From Pseudochrobactrum kiredjianiae (GTDB taxonomy: Bacteria > Pseudomonadota > Alphaproteobacteria > Rhizobiales > Rhizobiaceae): 64,000 nt of DNA. Location of the stretch: positions 309,935 to 373,934 of the forward strand of contig NZ_JAUCBM010000004.1 of NCBI RefSeq assembly GCF_030362795.1. Direction: 5' to 3'. The translations under genes and the position numbers were made by a program. Below the pieces are notes generated by a model, which was not told the origin of the DNA, made no database searches, and saw nothing but the letters and a program-made list of their open reading frames with translations. Each line of letters starts with the position of its first letter. The first letter of the stretch is position 1. Positions 54,794 through 63,993 of this stretch are shown here, one piece after another.

Positions 54794-55576
54794 ATGACTG
54801 CCATGCGGACTGTGTCTGAGGTCTTACCTGTCACCCTGATTACTGGTGGTGCAAAGCGTATTGGCAGCCATATTGCGCAGGATCTGGCCGTGCGCGGCTA
54901 TCCGGTTATTATTCATTGCAACCGCTCAACAACACAGGCAGAAGCGCTGGCACAGCGTATCCGCGACAATGGTGGCAAAGCCGCTGTTGTATCCGCAGAC
55001 CTGTCAGACGACAAACAGGTCGCAGGGCTGATGGAGCAAGCTGCGCAGCATTTTGGCCCCGTGGAACTGCTAGTCAATAATGCGTCTGTTTTTGAGGATG
55101 ACCGCATCGGCACCCTCACCCATGATCTCTGGGATCGCCATTTTGCTGTGCATGTTAAAGCACCGGTATTTCTGGCGCAGGCCATGGCAGAAGCATTGCC
55201 CGAAGGTAAACAGGGGCTGATCGTCAATATTACCGACCAGCGCGTTCAAAAGCTCAACCCGCAATTCATCTCTTATACCCTGTCCAAAACCGCACTGTGG
55301 ACAGCAACACGCACGCTGGCACAGGCGCTTGCACCGACTATCCGCGTGAATGCCATTGCGCCGGGCCCAACATTGCCAAGCGAAAGACAACAGCCCGGTG
55401 ATTTTGAAAAACAAGTTGATGCTGTGCTTTTAAAAAAAGCACCGTTGCTGGATGAATTTGCCGCGACGATTGACTATCTGTGGAGAACACGCTCCATCAC
55501 AGGACAAATGATTGCACTGGACGGCGGACAGCATCTGGCATGGGAAACGCCGGATATCGCAGGTATTTCGGAATGA
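54794..55576 (+). CDS. SDR family oxidoreductase (FolM/pteridine reductase-like)
   Basis: A 260-residue NADPH-dependent reductase. The nucleotide motif is [21 protein letters not shown] (TGxxxxIG), [12 protein letters not shown] follows, and the catalytic set is ITDQRV with YTLSKTALW (Tyr-x-x-x-Lys). The replaced Ser and the [11 protein letters not shown] context are as in FolM or pteridine reductases; the [16 protein letters not shown] end also fits. It may reduce dihydrofolate or dihydromonapterin. GGAG precedes the ATG. The stop overlaps uvrC by four bases. Confidence 0.85.
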   Translation: MTAMRTVSEVLPVTLITGGAKRIGSHIAQDLAVRGYPVIIHCNRSTTQAEALAQRIRDNGGKAAVVSADLSDDKQVAGLMEQAAQHFGPVELLVNNASVFEDDRIGTLTHDLWDRHFAVHVKAPVFLAQAMAEALPEGKQGLIVNITDQRVQKLNPQFISYTLSKTALWTATRTLAQALAPTIRVNAIAPGPTLPSERQQPGDFEKQVDAVLLKKAPLLDEFAATIDYLWRTRSITGQMIALDGGQHLAWETPDIAGISE

Positions 55577-57669
55577 CACAAAGCATAAACAGCACGGACA
55601 CCATGCTTCCTGAAAGTGATCTGGAAGACAGCGTTCTGCTGACTGATGACACTGAGGACGATGCGGAAAGCTTTACCGAAGAAGCAAGTTCGGCGGCCGA
55701 GCTTGCCAGCAATATTCGCTGGGATTCTGCGCTGGACGAATTTGACGCGTCCACACAGAACCTGAGCGGCCCTGATGTCATCAATGCTTTTGTGAAAAAA
55801 CTACCAAACAGACCCGGCGTCTATCGCATGTTTAACGGCGAAGGCGATGTGTTGTATGTTGGTAAAGCCAAGAGTCTGAAAAAACGCGTCAGCAATTATG
55901 CGCGTGGACAGGGCCACAGTAATCGCATTGCCCGCATGATCCGCGAAACGACAACAATGGAATTTGTTGTCACCCGTACAGAAACCGAAGCGCTGCTGCT
56001 GGAAGCGAATCTGATCAAGCGCTTACGCCCGCGTTTTAACGTTCTGCTTCGGGATGATAAATCTTTTCCCTATATTCTGATTTCCGGCGACACCCGCGCA
56101 CCCGGCATTTTCAAGCATCGCGGTGCGCGGTCGCGTAAAGGCGAATATTACGGCCCTTTTGCTTCCGCCGGTGCGGTAACACGCACCATTAGCGTGCTGG
56201 AGCGTGCCTTTCTGCTGCGTAGTTGTGCCGATTCCATGTTTGAAAGCCGCTCGCGCCCATGCCTGCTGCATCAGATCAAACGCTGCTCAGGCCCCTGCAC
56301 GCAGGAAATTAGTGATGAGGATTACGCAGGACTGGTGCGTGAGGCCACAGCCTTTCTCTCCGGCCGCAGTAAGGCTGTGCAGCAACAAATGCGCGACTCC
56401 ATGACAGCGGCTTCTGAAGAGCTAGACTTTGAGCGCGCTGCCATTTTCCGTGACCGCCTTTCAGCACTATCGCATATTCAATCGCATCAGGGCATTAATC
56501 CGCAGACCGTTGATGAGGCAGACGTCTTTGCCATTCATCAGGAAGGCGGACTGGCCTGCATTCAGGTGTTCTTCTTCCGCACCGGGCAGAACTGGGGTAA
56601 CCGCGCTTATTTCCCGAAAGCCGATCCTTCTCTTTCGGCTGTGGAAGTGCTTGGCGCTTTCATTACACAGTTTTACGATAATAAGCCCTGCCCGCAGATG
56701 ATCCTGCTATCTGAAACGGTAGAAGAACAGGAGCTGCTCGGTGAAGCGCTGTCTGCCGCTACCGGACGTCGCGTGAACATCAATGTTCCGCAACGCGGTG
56801 AAAAGAAAGATCTCGTCGATCACGCCATGACCAATGCCCGTGAAACGCTGGGGCGGCGACTGGCCGAAACCTCTTCACAGGCACGATTGCTCAAAGCGAT
56901 GGCAGAAACTTTTGAACTGCCGTTTGTTCCGCGTCGTATTGAGGTCTACGACAACTCGCACATCATGGGCACCAATGCGGTCGGCGGCATGATTGTTGCC
57001 GGTCAGGAAGGCTTCGTCAAAAACCAGTATCGCAAATTCAATATCCGCTCGACCGACATTACACCGGGCGATGACTTTGGCATGATGCGTGAAGTGATTG
57101 AGCGCCGTTTTGGTCGTCTCATCAAAGATCACATGACCGAACTGGAAACACAGGCACCAAAAGTGCCTGCAGATGGCGAAACAGATGCTGAGGAGATTGT
57201 GGATGACAGCTTCCCTGCATGGCCGGATGTTATTCTGATTGATGGTGGTCAGGGACAGGTTGGTGCAGTGCGCGATATCCTCACCCAGCTTGGTATCAAT
57301 GATAAGGTTATATCCATCGGCATCGCCAAGGGCGTTGATCGTGATGCGGGACGTGAACGGTTCTTTGTCAGCGGCAAGCCGTCCTTTACATTGCCGCCGC
57401 GCGATCCGGTTCTGTATTTCATTCAGCGAATGCGCGATGAAGCACACCGTTTTGCCATTGGCACCCATCGGGCAAAACGCAAGAAAGAAATGATCAAAAG
57501 TCCATTAGATGAGATCGGTGGCATCGGTCCTTCACGCAAGCGGGCTTTGCTGCATGAGTTCGGTACAGCAAAAGCTGTTGGTGGCGCTGCATTAGCAGAC
57601 TTGCGTAAAGTGGAAGGCATCTCAGAGGCGCTGGCACAAACCATATATGACCACTTCCGTGATCAATAA
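55573..57669 (+). CDS. uvrC: Excinuclease ABC subunit C
   Basis: Makes both cuts in nucleotide excision repair, with UvrAB. The 698-residue protein has an extra acidic N-terminal tail (about 65 residues) before the GIY-YIG domain ([33 protein letters not shown], near residue 77). It keeps the cysteine region [14 protein letters not shown], the UVR motif for UvrB, the RNase-H-like second nuclease ([20 protein letters not shown] and [13 protein letters not shown]), and C-terminal helix-hairpin-helix [17 protein letters not shown]. The ATG at 55573 overlaps the SDR stop, so the two genes are coupled. Confidence 0.96.
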   Translation: MTQSINSTDTMLPESDLEDSVLLTDDTEDDAESFTEEASSAAELASNIRWDSALDEFDASTQNLSGPDVINAFVKKLPNRPGVYRMFNGEGDVLYVGKAKSLKKRVSNYARGQGHSNRIARMIRETTTMEFVVTRTETEALLLEANLIKRLRPRFNVLLRDDKSFPYILISGDTRAPGIFKHRGARSRKGEYYGPFASAGAVTRTISVLERAFLLRSCADSMFESRSRPCLLHQIKRCSGPCTQEISDEDYAGLVREATAFLSGRSKAVQQQMRDSMTAASEELDFERAAIFRDRLSALSHIQSHQGINPQTVDEADVFAIHQEGGLACIQVFFFRTGQNWGNRAYFPKADPSLSAVEVLGAFITQFYDNKPCPQMILLSETVEEQELLGEALSAATGRRVNINVPQRGEKKDLVDHAMTNARETLGRRLAETSSQARLLKAMAETFELPFVPRRIEVYDNSHIMGTNAVGGMIVAGQEGFVKNQYRKFNIRSTDITPGDDFGMMREVIERRFGRLIKDHMTELETQAPKVPADGETDAEEIVDDSFPAWPDVILIDGGQGQVGAVRDILTQLGINDKVISIGIAKGVDRDAGRERFFVSGKPSFTLPPRDPVLYFIQRMRDEAHRFAIGTHRAKRKKEMIKSPLDEIGGIGPSRKRALLHEFGTAKAVGGAALADLRKVEGISEALAQTIYDHFRDQ

Positions 57670-57885
57670 TGGTTTATCTGACGCAATATACACATAATAA
57701 GGCTTTTAAATACAGTCAGGCGGTTGCTTTTTAGCCTATAGCGGGATTGATGGTAACCAGCTGACAATGATTTGTCGTATAGCATAAATCTGAGAGCACG
57801 GCCTTGGTTTTCTAAGCGAAGGCAGTCTCTGAATAATTGCACTTTCTCCCGACAATGGCCCTGGCCGGTGTCTTTCCGAAATACG

Positions 57886-57929
57886 GATTTCAAGCAAATT
57901 ACAGGCGAATTTCAGGCGGATTTCAGAGG
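57886..57929 (+). repeat. Four tandem 11-base units before pgsA
   Basis: Units GATTTCAAGCA, AATTACAGGCG, AATTTCAGGCG and GATTTCAGAGG follow each other. The last contains the ribosome-binding GAGG of pgsA. The pattern is imperfect but regular. Confidence 0.6.
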
Positions 57930-57932
57930 ACT

Positions 57933-58511
57933 ATGAGTAAACACACATTATCACTGCCCAACATCCTTACTTATGCACGTATCGTTGCTGTGCCACTTGT
58001 GGTTCTGTGCTTTTTTCTGGAAGGCCATTTAAAGAGCAGCGACACCGCAAGATGGTGGGCGCTTGGTCTGTTTGCGGCAGCCAGCATTACCGATTTCTTT
58101 GACGGCTATCTCGCACGCATGTGGAAGCAGACATCCAATATCGGTCGTATGCTTGATCCGATTGCCGATAAATTGCTGGTCTCCGCTATTCTGCTGCTGC
58201 TTGCCGCTGATGGTACGATTGCCGGTTGGACGCTTTGGGCTGCGATTATCATTCTCTGCCGCGAAATTCTGGTTTCGGGCTTACGTGAATATCTCGCTGA
58301 TCTCAAAGTCAGCGTACCGGTTTCACAGCTCGCCAAATGGAAAACCACCGTGCAGATGGTAGCGCTGGCCTTTTTGCTCGCAGGCCCTGCCGGTGATAAA
58401 ATCCTGCCTTACACAACCGAAACCGGACTGGTTCTGTTGTGGATATCGGCCATTCTCACACTCTATACCGGCTGGGATTATTTCCGCGCCGGCATTAAAC
58501 ACATGATCTGA
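57933..58511 (+). CDS. pgsA: CDP-diacylglycerol-glycerol-3-phosphate 3-phosphatidyltransferase
   Basis: Makes phosphatidylglycerophosphate in the inner membrane, first committed step to phosphatidylglycerol and cardiolipin. The 192-residue protein has the CDP-alcohol phosphotransferase motif DFFDGYLARMWKQTSNIGRMLDPIADKLL (D-x2-D-G-x2-A-R-x8-G-x3-D-x3-D) near residue 58, and about four or five hydrophobic segments. The start at 57933 begins MSKHTLSLPNILTYAR. The ribosome site GAGG is only three bases from the ATG. moaD follows at a short gap. Confidence 0.95.
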   Translation: MSKHTLSLPNILTYARIVAVPLVVLCFFLEGHLKSSDTARWWALGLFAAASITDFFDGYLARMWKQTSNIGRMLDPIADKLLVSAILLLLAADGTIAGWTLWAAIIILCREILVSGLREYLADLKVSVPVSQLAKWKTTVQMVALAFLLAGPAGDKILPYTTETGLVLLWISAILTLYTGWDYFRAGIKHMI

Positions 58512-58519
58512 TCGACGTC

Positions 58520-58777
58520 ATGACAGTCAAACTGGTTTATTTCGCATGGGTTCGGGAACAGATTGGCAAGCCGGAAGAAGTGCTTAGCCTGCCGGACAGT
58601 GTCATAACTGTGTCTGACCTCCTGAAGCATTTGACCAGCCTCGGTGAAAATTATGCGCAAGCCCTGCGTTTTGCCGATGTCATCCGTGTGGCGATCAATC
58701 AAGAGCATGTCGAGCATGATACGCCGCTTAATGGTGCCAATGAGATTGCCCTGTTCCCTCCGATGACCGGAGGCTAA
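58520..58777 (+). CDS. moaD: Molybdopterin synthase sulfur carrier subunit
   Basis: The small subunit that carries thiocarboxylate sulfur to cyclic pyranopterin for molybdopterin. The 85-residue ubiquitin-like protein ends in Gly-Gly (ALFPPMTGG), the site of thiocarboxylation. VKLVYFAWVREQIGKPEE starts the fold. It begins 8 bases after pgsA and is followed by moaE at a 4-base gap. Confidence 0.95.
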   Translation: MTVKLVYFAWVREQIGKPEEVLSLPDSVITVSDLLKHLTSLGENYAQALRFADVIRVAINQEHVEHDTPLNGANEIALFPPMTGG

Positions 58778-58781
58778 AAAC

Positions 58782-59261
58782 ATGCAGCCGTATATCCTCG
58801 TCTCAACGGATGATTTTGATGCGGCTGCACTGACCTCACGCATGACGCATGGCCGAACAGATATCGGCGCTATTGTCAGCTTTACCGGCTATTGCCGTGA
58901 TGAAAATAAAACATTGCTGGCACTGGAGCTCGAACATTACCCGGGTATGGCAGAAGCGCAGCTCACACGCATTGCTGAAGATGCTTTGCAACGCTGGCCG
59001 TTACAGGCCGTTACGATTGTGCATCGCAGCGGTATGATTAAGGCCGGTGAGCAGATTGTTTTTGTCGCCACCGCCAGCAAACACCGTCAGGCTGCGTTTG
59101 AAGCAGCAGAGTTTCTGATGGACTACCTGAAAAGCGATGCCCCTTTCTGGAAGAAAGAGCATCTTGCAGCCCCCGCTCCGACAGACACAGATCCGCAGTC
59201 TGCATGGGTCAAAGCCAAAGCCAGCGACGAAAATCTGAAAAAACGCTGGCAGGACAAGTAA
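58782..59261 (+). CDS. moaE: Molybdopterin synthase catalytic subunit
   Basis: Pairs with MoaD to insert two sulfurs and make molybdopterin. The 159-residue protein has DIGAIVSFTGYCRDEN near residue 27, LELEHYPGMAEAQLTRIAEDA and the active-site lysines in SDAPFWKKEHL, plus VHRSGMIKAGEQIVFVATASKHR. GGAGG before the ATG. It supplies the cofactor used by the molybdoenzyme at 46-48 kb. The C-terminus is Lys-rich. Confidence 0.95.
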   Translation: MQPYILVSTDDFDAAALTSRMTHGRTDIGAIVSFTGYCRDENKTLLALELEHYPGMAEAQLTRIAEDALQRWPLQAVTIVHRSGMIKAGEQIVFVATASKHRQAAFEAAEFLMDYLKSDAPFWKKEHLAAPAPTDTDPQSAWVKAKASDENLKKRWQDK

Positions 59262-59678
59262 TCATGCCACTGGCCAGATCTCACTGATCTTCCCCATAAA
59301 AAAGAATAAACTTTTACAATCGGTTAGATGATTTTAACAATCATATGAAATTATTTGCAGTGCCTTGTATTGCCATAAGTAAACCATAAAATCAGTACAA
59401 TCATGCTAGCATGAATCATTGCCTTTCTGATTTGTGATCCGATTGCTAAAACCAGCATCAGAACCACAACCGAAATTCAGTTATTACAGACAGCACTAAA
59501 GATTTTTCCAAGCATAATGCCGCAGAAAAATATTGACTAAAACCGGTTAAGGTTAAATCTTAACCACAATGTTGTGTTTAATCATTCGCCGTTAATAGAT
59601 GATCGGCTAATATGTTTGTCCGGATCATTTCTATAAAGTGAAATGCTCTGACAGACTAAACAACAAACAGGACGAATA
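59262..59678. other. AT-rich intergenic region after moaE
   Basis: About 420 bases of AT-rich DNA. The one visible structure is GGTTAAG (59545) and CTTAACC (59559), an inverted pair with a GTTAAAT centre, about 115 bases before the next gene; it may be an operator. No gene or R/S/T/U repeat is seen. Confidence 0.5.
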
Positions 59679-60473
59679 ATGTTGATTGGTAAAGCGCGAA
59701 TTATTGCAGCATCTCTGGCCGGACTAGCCGTTCTGGGTGGCAGCGCTTTGATCTTGTCCTCGACTATGCCAACGGTAAGTATCGCATCTGAAAAGTCTAT
59801 TCGTGGCACAGTGACATATCGTGAGCGTATTGCACTGCCGCCTGAAGCAACACTGACTGTGCAGTTACAGGATGTTTCTCTGGCTGATGCGCCTGCGCAG
59901 ATTGTTGCCGAGCAGCAGCTCACTACGATTCCTTCCACCCCTATTCCGTTTGAACTAAAATTCGACGCCTCCAAGCTGGAGGCTGGTCATACTTATGCGC
60001 TGCAAGCGCGGATCAGTGCCGGTGATACCCTGTGGTTTATCAACGACACACGGCATGAATTCAATCCGGAACAATTCAAAAATCCTTATGAAATCCGCGT
60101 CGTCAATGTCCGCAAGACCGCAGCCGTGCAAACTCCGCTGACATTGGAAAACCACCAGTGGCTGACAGAGGATATTCGTGGTGCAGGGGTAATTGACACC
60201 GCACAGACCACATTATCCATTTCGGCAAATGGTGAAGTTTCCGGCTCCGGTGGTTGCAACGGATATTTTGGCAAAGCGACGATTACCGGTGAAGCATTGA
60301 GCTTCGGCACAATCGGCTCCACCTTTATGCAGTGCCCGCCAGCACTAATGGATCAGGAAACCAAATTTCTTGATGTGCTGAAACAAACCCGCCAGTTCAG
60401 CATCAATAATGGCAAGCTCTATTTGCTCGGCGATAACGGGCTGGAACTCGCACGACTTGCCAGCAACGGCTGA
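59679..60473 (+). CDS. Exported protein with YbaY-like and META domains
   Basis: A 264-residue envelope protein. A hydrophobic N-terminus (IIAASLAGLAVLGGSALIL) is a signal or anchor. The first domain is YbaY-like (GTVTYRERIALPPEATLTVQLQDVSLADAP, about residues 42-72); the second is a META/HslJ-like domain (ANGEVSGSGGCNGYFGKATITGEALSFGTIGSTFMQCPPALMDQE), the usual GxGGCNxYxG signature with a second Cys in MQCPP. Related proteins are linked to heat and drug stress in E. coli, but a role here is not shown. AGGACG precedes the ATG. Confidence 0.85.
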   Translation: MLIGKARIIAASLAGLAVLGGSALILSSTMPTVSIASEKSIRGTVTYRERIALPPEATLTVQLQDVSLADAPAQIVAEQQLTTIPSTPIPFELKFDASKLEAGHTYALQARISAGDTLWFINDTRHEFNPEQFKNPYEIRVVNVRKTAAVQTPLTLENHQWLTEDIRGAGVIDTAQTTLSISANGEVSGSGGCNGYFGKATITGEALSFGTIGSTFMQCPPALMDQETKFLDVLKQTRQFSINNGKLYLLGDNGLELARLASNG

Positions 60474-60491
60474 TTGATTTTATAGTTTTAT

Positions 60492-60530
60492 AAAAACGGG
60501 CGCTTATTCAGAATAAGCGCCCGTTTTTTA
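60492..60530 (+). terminator. Terminator after the META protein gene
   Basis: A 17-bp perfect stem (60492-60508 with 60512-60528), a 3-base loop and a T run. Confidence 0.95.
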
Positions 60531-60544
60531 TACGTTGAGATATA

Positions 60545-60572
60545 AAAAAAGCGCTGCATCACTGCAGCGCTC
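60545..60572 (-). terminator. Terminator after ndk
   Basis: A 9-bp perfect stem AGCGCTGCA/TGCAGCGCT with a 4-base loop is followed on the minus strand by a run of T, 34 bases after the ndk stop. Confidence 0.92.
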
Positions 60573-60605
60573 TATTCAAATGCTTTAAATCAAAAACTAA
60601 TCAGA

Positions 60606-61028
60606 TTAGCCAACGATTTCTGTCGAAGAGAACCAGTAGGTGATTTCCTGAGCAGCTGTTTCAGGAGCATCTGAACCGTGTACCGAGTTTTCGCCGATCG
60701 ACAGAGCAAATTCCTTACGGATTGTGCCTTCAGCAGCATCAGCCGGGTTGGTTGCGCCCATAACTTCGCGGTTTTTCAGGATGGCGTTTTCGCCTTCCAG
60801 AACCTGAACGATTGTCGGGCCGGAAGTCATGGTTTCAACCAGCTCACCGAAGAAAGGACGTGCTGCATGCACTGCGTAGAAGCCTTCAGCTTCGCGCTTG
60901 CTCATCCATACGCGCTTGGAAGCAATGACACGCAGACCAGCTTCTTCGAGCTTGGCGGTCACTGCACCGGTCAGGTTGCGCTTGGTTGCATCTGGCTTGA
61001 TCATGGAAAAGGTACGTTCGATGGCCAT
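60606..61028 (-). CDS. ndk: Nucleoside diphosphate kinase
   Basis: Keeps nucleoside triphosphate pools in balance by moving phosphate from ATP to other diphosphates. The 140-residue protein starts [21 protein letters not shown] and has the phospho-histidine in [13 protein letters not shown] (about residue 117). Standard length. AGGACC lies 7 bases before the ATG. It stands alone with its own terminator. Confidence 0.97.
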   Translation of the reverse strand: MAIERTFSMIKPDATKRNLTGAVTAKLEEAGLRVIASKRVWMSKREAEGFYAVHAARPFFGELVETMTSGPTIVQVLEGENAILKNREVMGATNPADAAEGTIRKEFALSIGENSVHGSDAPETAAQEITYWFSSTEIVG

Positions 61029-61380
61029 TGTTGGTCCTGTATATATTTTGAGGAAAGGTGCCGTTCTATACCCTCACAGCCTTTTACAGTCAAATAAGAT
61101 CATTAAATCCGCCATAAAATGCTGCTTAAAGTGTTGCGAACATGCGCGCCGTTCTGTTTCTGTTTGCCCAGTCCGCTCTCATCGTTCTGAACATTCTTTT
61201 TGTCTGCGGCATCATACATAGCGTTTGCATAATACAAGGAAATGACAAGATACTGATAATAAAGCGATTTAGCCTGCCATAAGGGCAAAGACGGGTTATA
61301 GTTAACGGGTATCAGTGCAATGGCTGCGATTCTGCTTTTACAAGCGGGGTAAAGCTACTTTAATTTTTGAAGAAAGCTGA
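61029..61380. other. Intergenic region between ndk and the DinB gene
   Basis: About 350 bases. It must carry the divergent promoters of ndk and the DinB gene. A 61-codon frame on the minus strand (61103-61288) has no ribosome site or family character and is not accepted. No repeat or RNA gene is seen. Confidence 0.5.
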
Positions 61381-61896
61381 ATGATGAAGCAACATTTTCA
61401 AATGCTTGCTGCCTATAATGGCTGGGCAAATAAACAGCTGTTTGATGGTGTTTCAGTTTTAAGCGAAAGCGAATACCGGCAGGATGCCGGACTGTATTAT
61501 AAATCCATCCATGCCACGCTCAATCATTTGCTGGGCAATGACCGGTTGTGGATGAAGCGCTTTACCGGCGAAGGCGACCATCCGAAAACACCAAACGCCA
61601 TTCTCTATCTGGCTCTGTCTGATTTGCGCGCTGCGCGTGTGCTGGAAGATGCGCGTATTCTGGATTGGCTGGAAGGCTTGCCCGTTACAGCCATTACCGG
61701 CCGGTTCATCTATCATAATATGAGCGATATGCGCAACATCAGCCAGCGTTTAGCTCCTGCCCTTGCGCATATGTTCAATCATCAGACCCATTATCGCGGA
61801 CAGGTTCATGCGGCATTGACCATGCTAAAGCACACCGCACCCGATCTGGATATGATGGTTTTCCAGAAATCGGAAAGCGGTCGCCGCTTCGTCTGA
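61381..61896 (+). CDS. DinB family protein
   Basis: A 171-residue four-helix protein of the DinB/YfiT superfamily. LAAYNGWANKQLFDGVSVLSE near the start and the metal-binding His pattern (HATLNHLLGNDRLW near residue 45, and HMFNHQTHYRGQVHAALTML near residue 136) are typical. Members are putative metal-dependent transferases, some acting with mycothiol or bacillithiol; here the thiol is unknown. It is not DinB polymerase IV. Two adjacent ATG codons open the frame. Confidence 0.9.
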   Translation: MMKQHFQMLAAYNGWANKQLFDGVSVLSESEYRQDAGLYYKSIHATLNHLLGNDRLWMKRFTGEGDHPKTPNAILYLALSDLRAARVLEDARILDWLEGLPVTAITGRFIYHNMSDMRNISQRLAPALAHMFNHQTHYRGQVHAALTMLKHTAPDLDMMVFQKSESGRRFV

Positions 61897-61973
61897 TATT
61901 CTCAGCCAACCAGAGCCTCTTCCGGACATTTTTGCCTCTTGCACAATTGCATCATCCCGTGCAAAACCGCTCT

Positions 61974-63881
61974 ATGTTGATCCTTAATGATATAACCGTC
62001 CGCATGGTCGGACGCGTCCTCATCGACCATGGCAGTGCAACGCTGCCATCTGGTTCAAAGACCGGTTTTGTCGGACGTAATGGTACCGGCAAATCAACGC
62101 TGTTCAAAGTGATTACCGGTGAATTGGCGTCTGATACCGGCGATATCTCTATCCCGAAGAACACCCGTATCGGTCAGGTAGCGCAGGAAGCGCCGAGTAC
62201 AGCAGAATCTCTGATCGAGATCGTACTGAAAGCGGATAAAGAGCGGCTGGCTCTGCTGGAAGAAGCAGAAACCGCGACTGACCCCGAGCGCATTTCAGAA
62301 ATTTATATCCGCTTGGCTGATATTGAATCGCATTCAGCGGAATCCCGTGCCAGTGCAATTCTTTCCGGCCTTGGTTTTGATGCGGAAGCGCAATTACGCC
62401 CTGCCTCGTCGTTCTCTGGCGGGTGGCGTATGCGCGTGGCTTTGGCTGCCGTGCTGTTCGCACAGCCTGATCTGCTGCTACTCGACGAGCCGACCAACTA
62501 TCTCGACCTTGAAGGTGTGTTGTGGCTGATCGATTATATCAAGCGCTACCCTTACACTGTCATCATCATCAGCCATGATCGTGATCTGCTGAACTCGGCT
62601 ACCAATTCCATTCTGCATCTGGAAAATAAAAAGCTGACCTTCTGGAAAGGCAATTACGACCAGTTCGAACGCCAGCGCAGTGAAATGCTGGAATTGCAGC
62701 AGAAGCAGCGTGTGAAGCAGGAAGCGCATCGCAAGCATATGGAATCCTTTGTCGAACGGTTCCGCGCCAAGGCTTCCAAAGCCCGTCAGGCTCAGTCCCG
62801 CCTGAAAGCATTGCAAAAGCTGAAGCCAATTGCCGCGCATATTGATGAACATGTGCAGCCATTCCGCTTCCCTGAGGCGGAAAAAGCAGCAGCATCGCCG
62901 ATTATCGCGCTGGAAAATGCAGATGTTGGCTATGAAACCGGCAAGCCGATCCTGCGTAATCTTTCACTACGCATTGATAATGATGACCGCATTGCCCTGC
63001 TCGGTTCCAATGGTAACGGTAAATCGACACTGGCTAAGCTGATATCCGGACGGTTGAAACCGGAAGGCGGCACACTGACCCTTTCGCCTGCGTTGAAAGT
63101 GGCATTCTTCGCCCAGCATCAGCTTGATGATCTGGTACCGGAAGATAATGCGATTGAGCATGTGCGCAAATTGATGCCGGATGCGCCGGAAGCCAAGGTT
63201 CGCGCCCGCGTTGCCCAGATGGGGCTGGCAACGGAAAAGATGCTTACCAAAGCCAAAGAGCTTTCCGGTGGTGAAAAAGCACGCCTGCTGATGGGATTGG
63301 CGACATTCCACGGCCCGAACCTGTTGATCCTCGATGAGCCGACCAACCATCTGGATATCGATAGCCGTGAAGAACTGATGCACGCCCTGAACGAGTTTAA
63401 AGGCGCTGTCATTCTCATCGCCCATGACCGTCATCTGATCGAAGCGACCATGGATCGCCTCTGGCTGGTGCGCAATGGTACGGTCAAATCCTATGACGGC
63501 GATCTGGATGATTACCGCTCATTGGTGCTCAGCGACAAAAGCACGCCGAACAGCACAATTGAGATTGTGCAGGAGAGTGCGCCTGTTGATGAAGGATCGA
63601 AGCTCAGCAAAGCAGACCAGCGTAAACTGGCGGCGCAGAAGCGCGATCAACTTAAACCGCTTCAGAAAAAGATTAATGATTCCGAGTCTTTAATGCAAAA
63701 ACTGCAGAAAGAGATTCAAGGACTGAAAAGCAAACTGGAAGATCCTGAACTTTATACCAAGGATGCCCAGAAAGCTGTTTTGATGAATATTGATCTGAAA
63801 GCCGCTGAAACCAAACTGGCAGATGCGGAAGAAAAATGGCTCTCTTATACTGCCGATTATGAAGAAGCTATGGCTGAATAA
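61974..63881 (+). CDS. ABC-F family ATPase (Uup/YheS-like)
   Basis: A 635-residue soluble protein with two ATPase domains and no membrane part. First Walker A GRNGTGKST (about residue 36), signature FSGGWRMRVALAAVL and Walker B LLLLDEPTNYLDLE; second Walker A GSNGNGKST (about 345), signature LSGGEKARLLMGLATF and LLILDEPTNHLDIDS. Between them is the linker with RFRAKASKARQAQSRLKAL, and at the C-terminus a coiled coil (about 540-635). ABC-F proteins act on the ribosome or on branched DNA. The start at 61974 is weakly supported by the ribosome site. A terminator follows. Confidence 0.93.
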   Translation: MLILNDITVRMVGRVLIDHGSATLPSGSKTGFVGRNGTGKSTLFKVITGELASDTGDISIPKNTRIGQVAQEAPSTAESLIEIVLKADKERLALLEEAETATDPERISEIYIRLADIESHSAESRASAILSGLGFDAEAQLRPASSFSGGWRMRVALAAVLFAQPDLLLLDEPTNYLDLEGVLWLIDYIKRYPYTVIIISHDRDLLNSATNSILHLENKKLTFWKGNYDQFERQRSEMLELQQKQRVKQEAHRKHMESFVERFRAKASKARQAQSRLKALQKLKPIAAHIDEHVQPFRFPEAEKAAASPIIALENADVGYETGKPILRNLSLRIDNDDRIALLGSNGNGKSTLAKLISGRLKPEGGTLTLSPALKVAFFAQHQLDDLVPEDNAIEHVRKLMPDAPEAKVRARVAQMGLATEKMLTKAKELSGGEKARLLMGLATFHGPNLLILDEPTNHLDIDSREELMHALNEFKGAVILIAHDRHLIEATMDRLWLVRNGTVKSYDGDLDDYRSLVLSDKSTPNSTIEIVQESAPVDEGSKLSKADQRKLAAQKRDQLKPLQKKINDSESLMQKLQKEIQGLKSKLEDPELYTKDAQKAVLMNIDLKAAETKLADAEEKWLSYTADYEEAMAE

Positions 63882-63900
63882 CAGCCCGTAAAGTTCAAAA

Positions 63901-63941
63901 TTAAGCCCGCCGTTTCAATGAACCGGCGGGCTTAATTTTTT
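63901..63941 (+). terminator. Terminator after the ABC-F gene
   Basis: The 12-bp stem TTAAGCCCGCCG/CGGCGGGCTTAA with an 11-base loop is followed by a T run. Confidence 0.92.
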
Positions 63942-63993
63942 ACAGCATAATTTCACCTTAAACTTGAATCAGTTTAAGGTGAAATTATGCTGT
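63942..63993 (+). repeat. Repeat R4, first module with a perfect 22-bp inverted repeat
   Basis: Two 22-base arms (63942-63963 and 63972-63993) pair perfectly around an 8-base loop TTGAATCA. The core matches the first module of R1-R3. The window ends before any second module could be seen. Confidence 0.9.

Noticed and set aside
59540..59570. CtrA site before the YbaY/META gene
   Set aside because: Several TTAA words occur, but none has the required 7-base spacing.
61103..61288. A 61-codon frame on the minus strand upstream of the DinB gene
   Set aside because: No ribosome site, no signal or domain, and it covers the expected promoter region. Kept out of the gene list.
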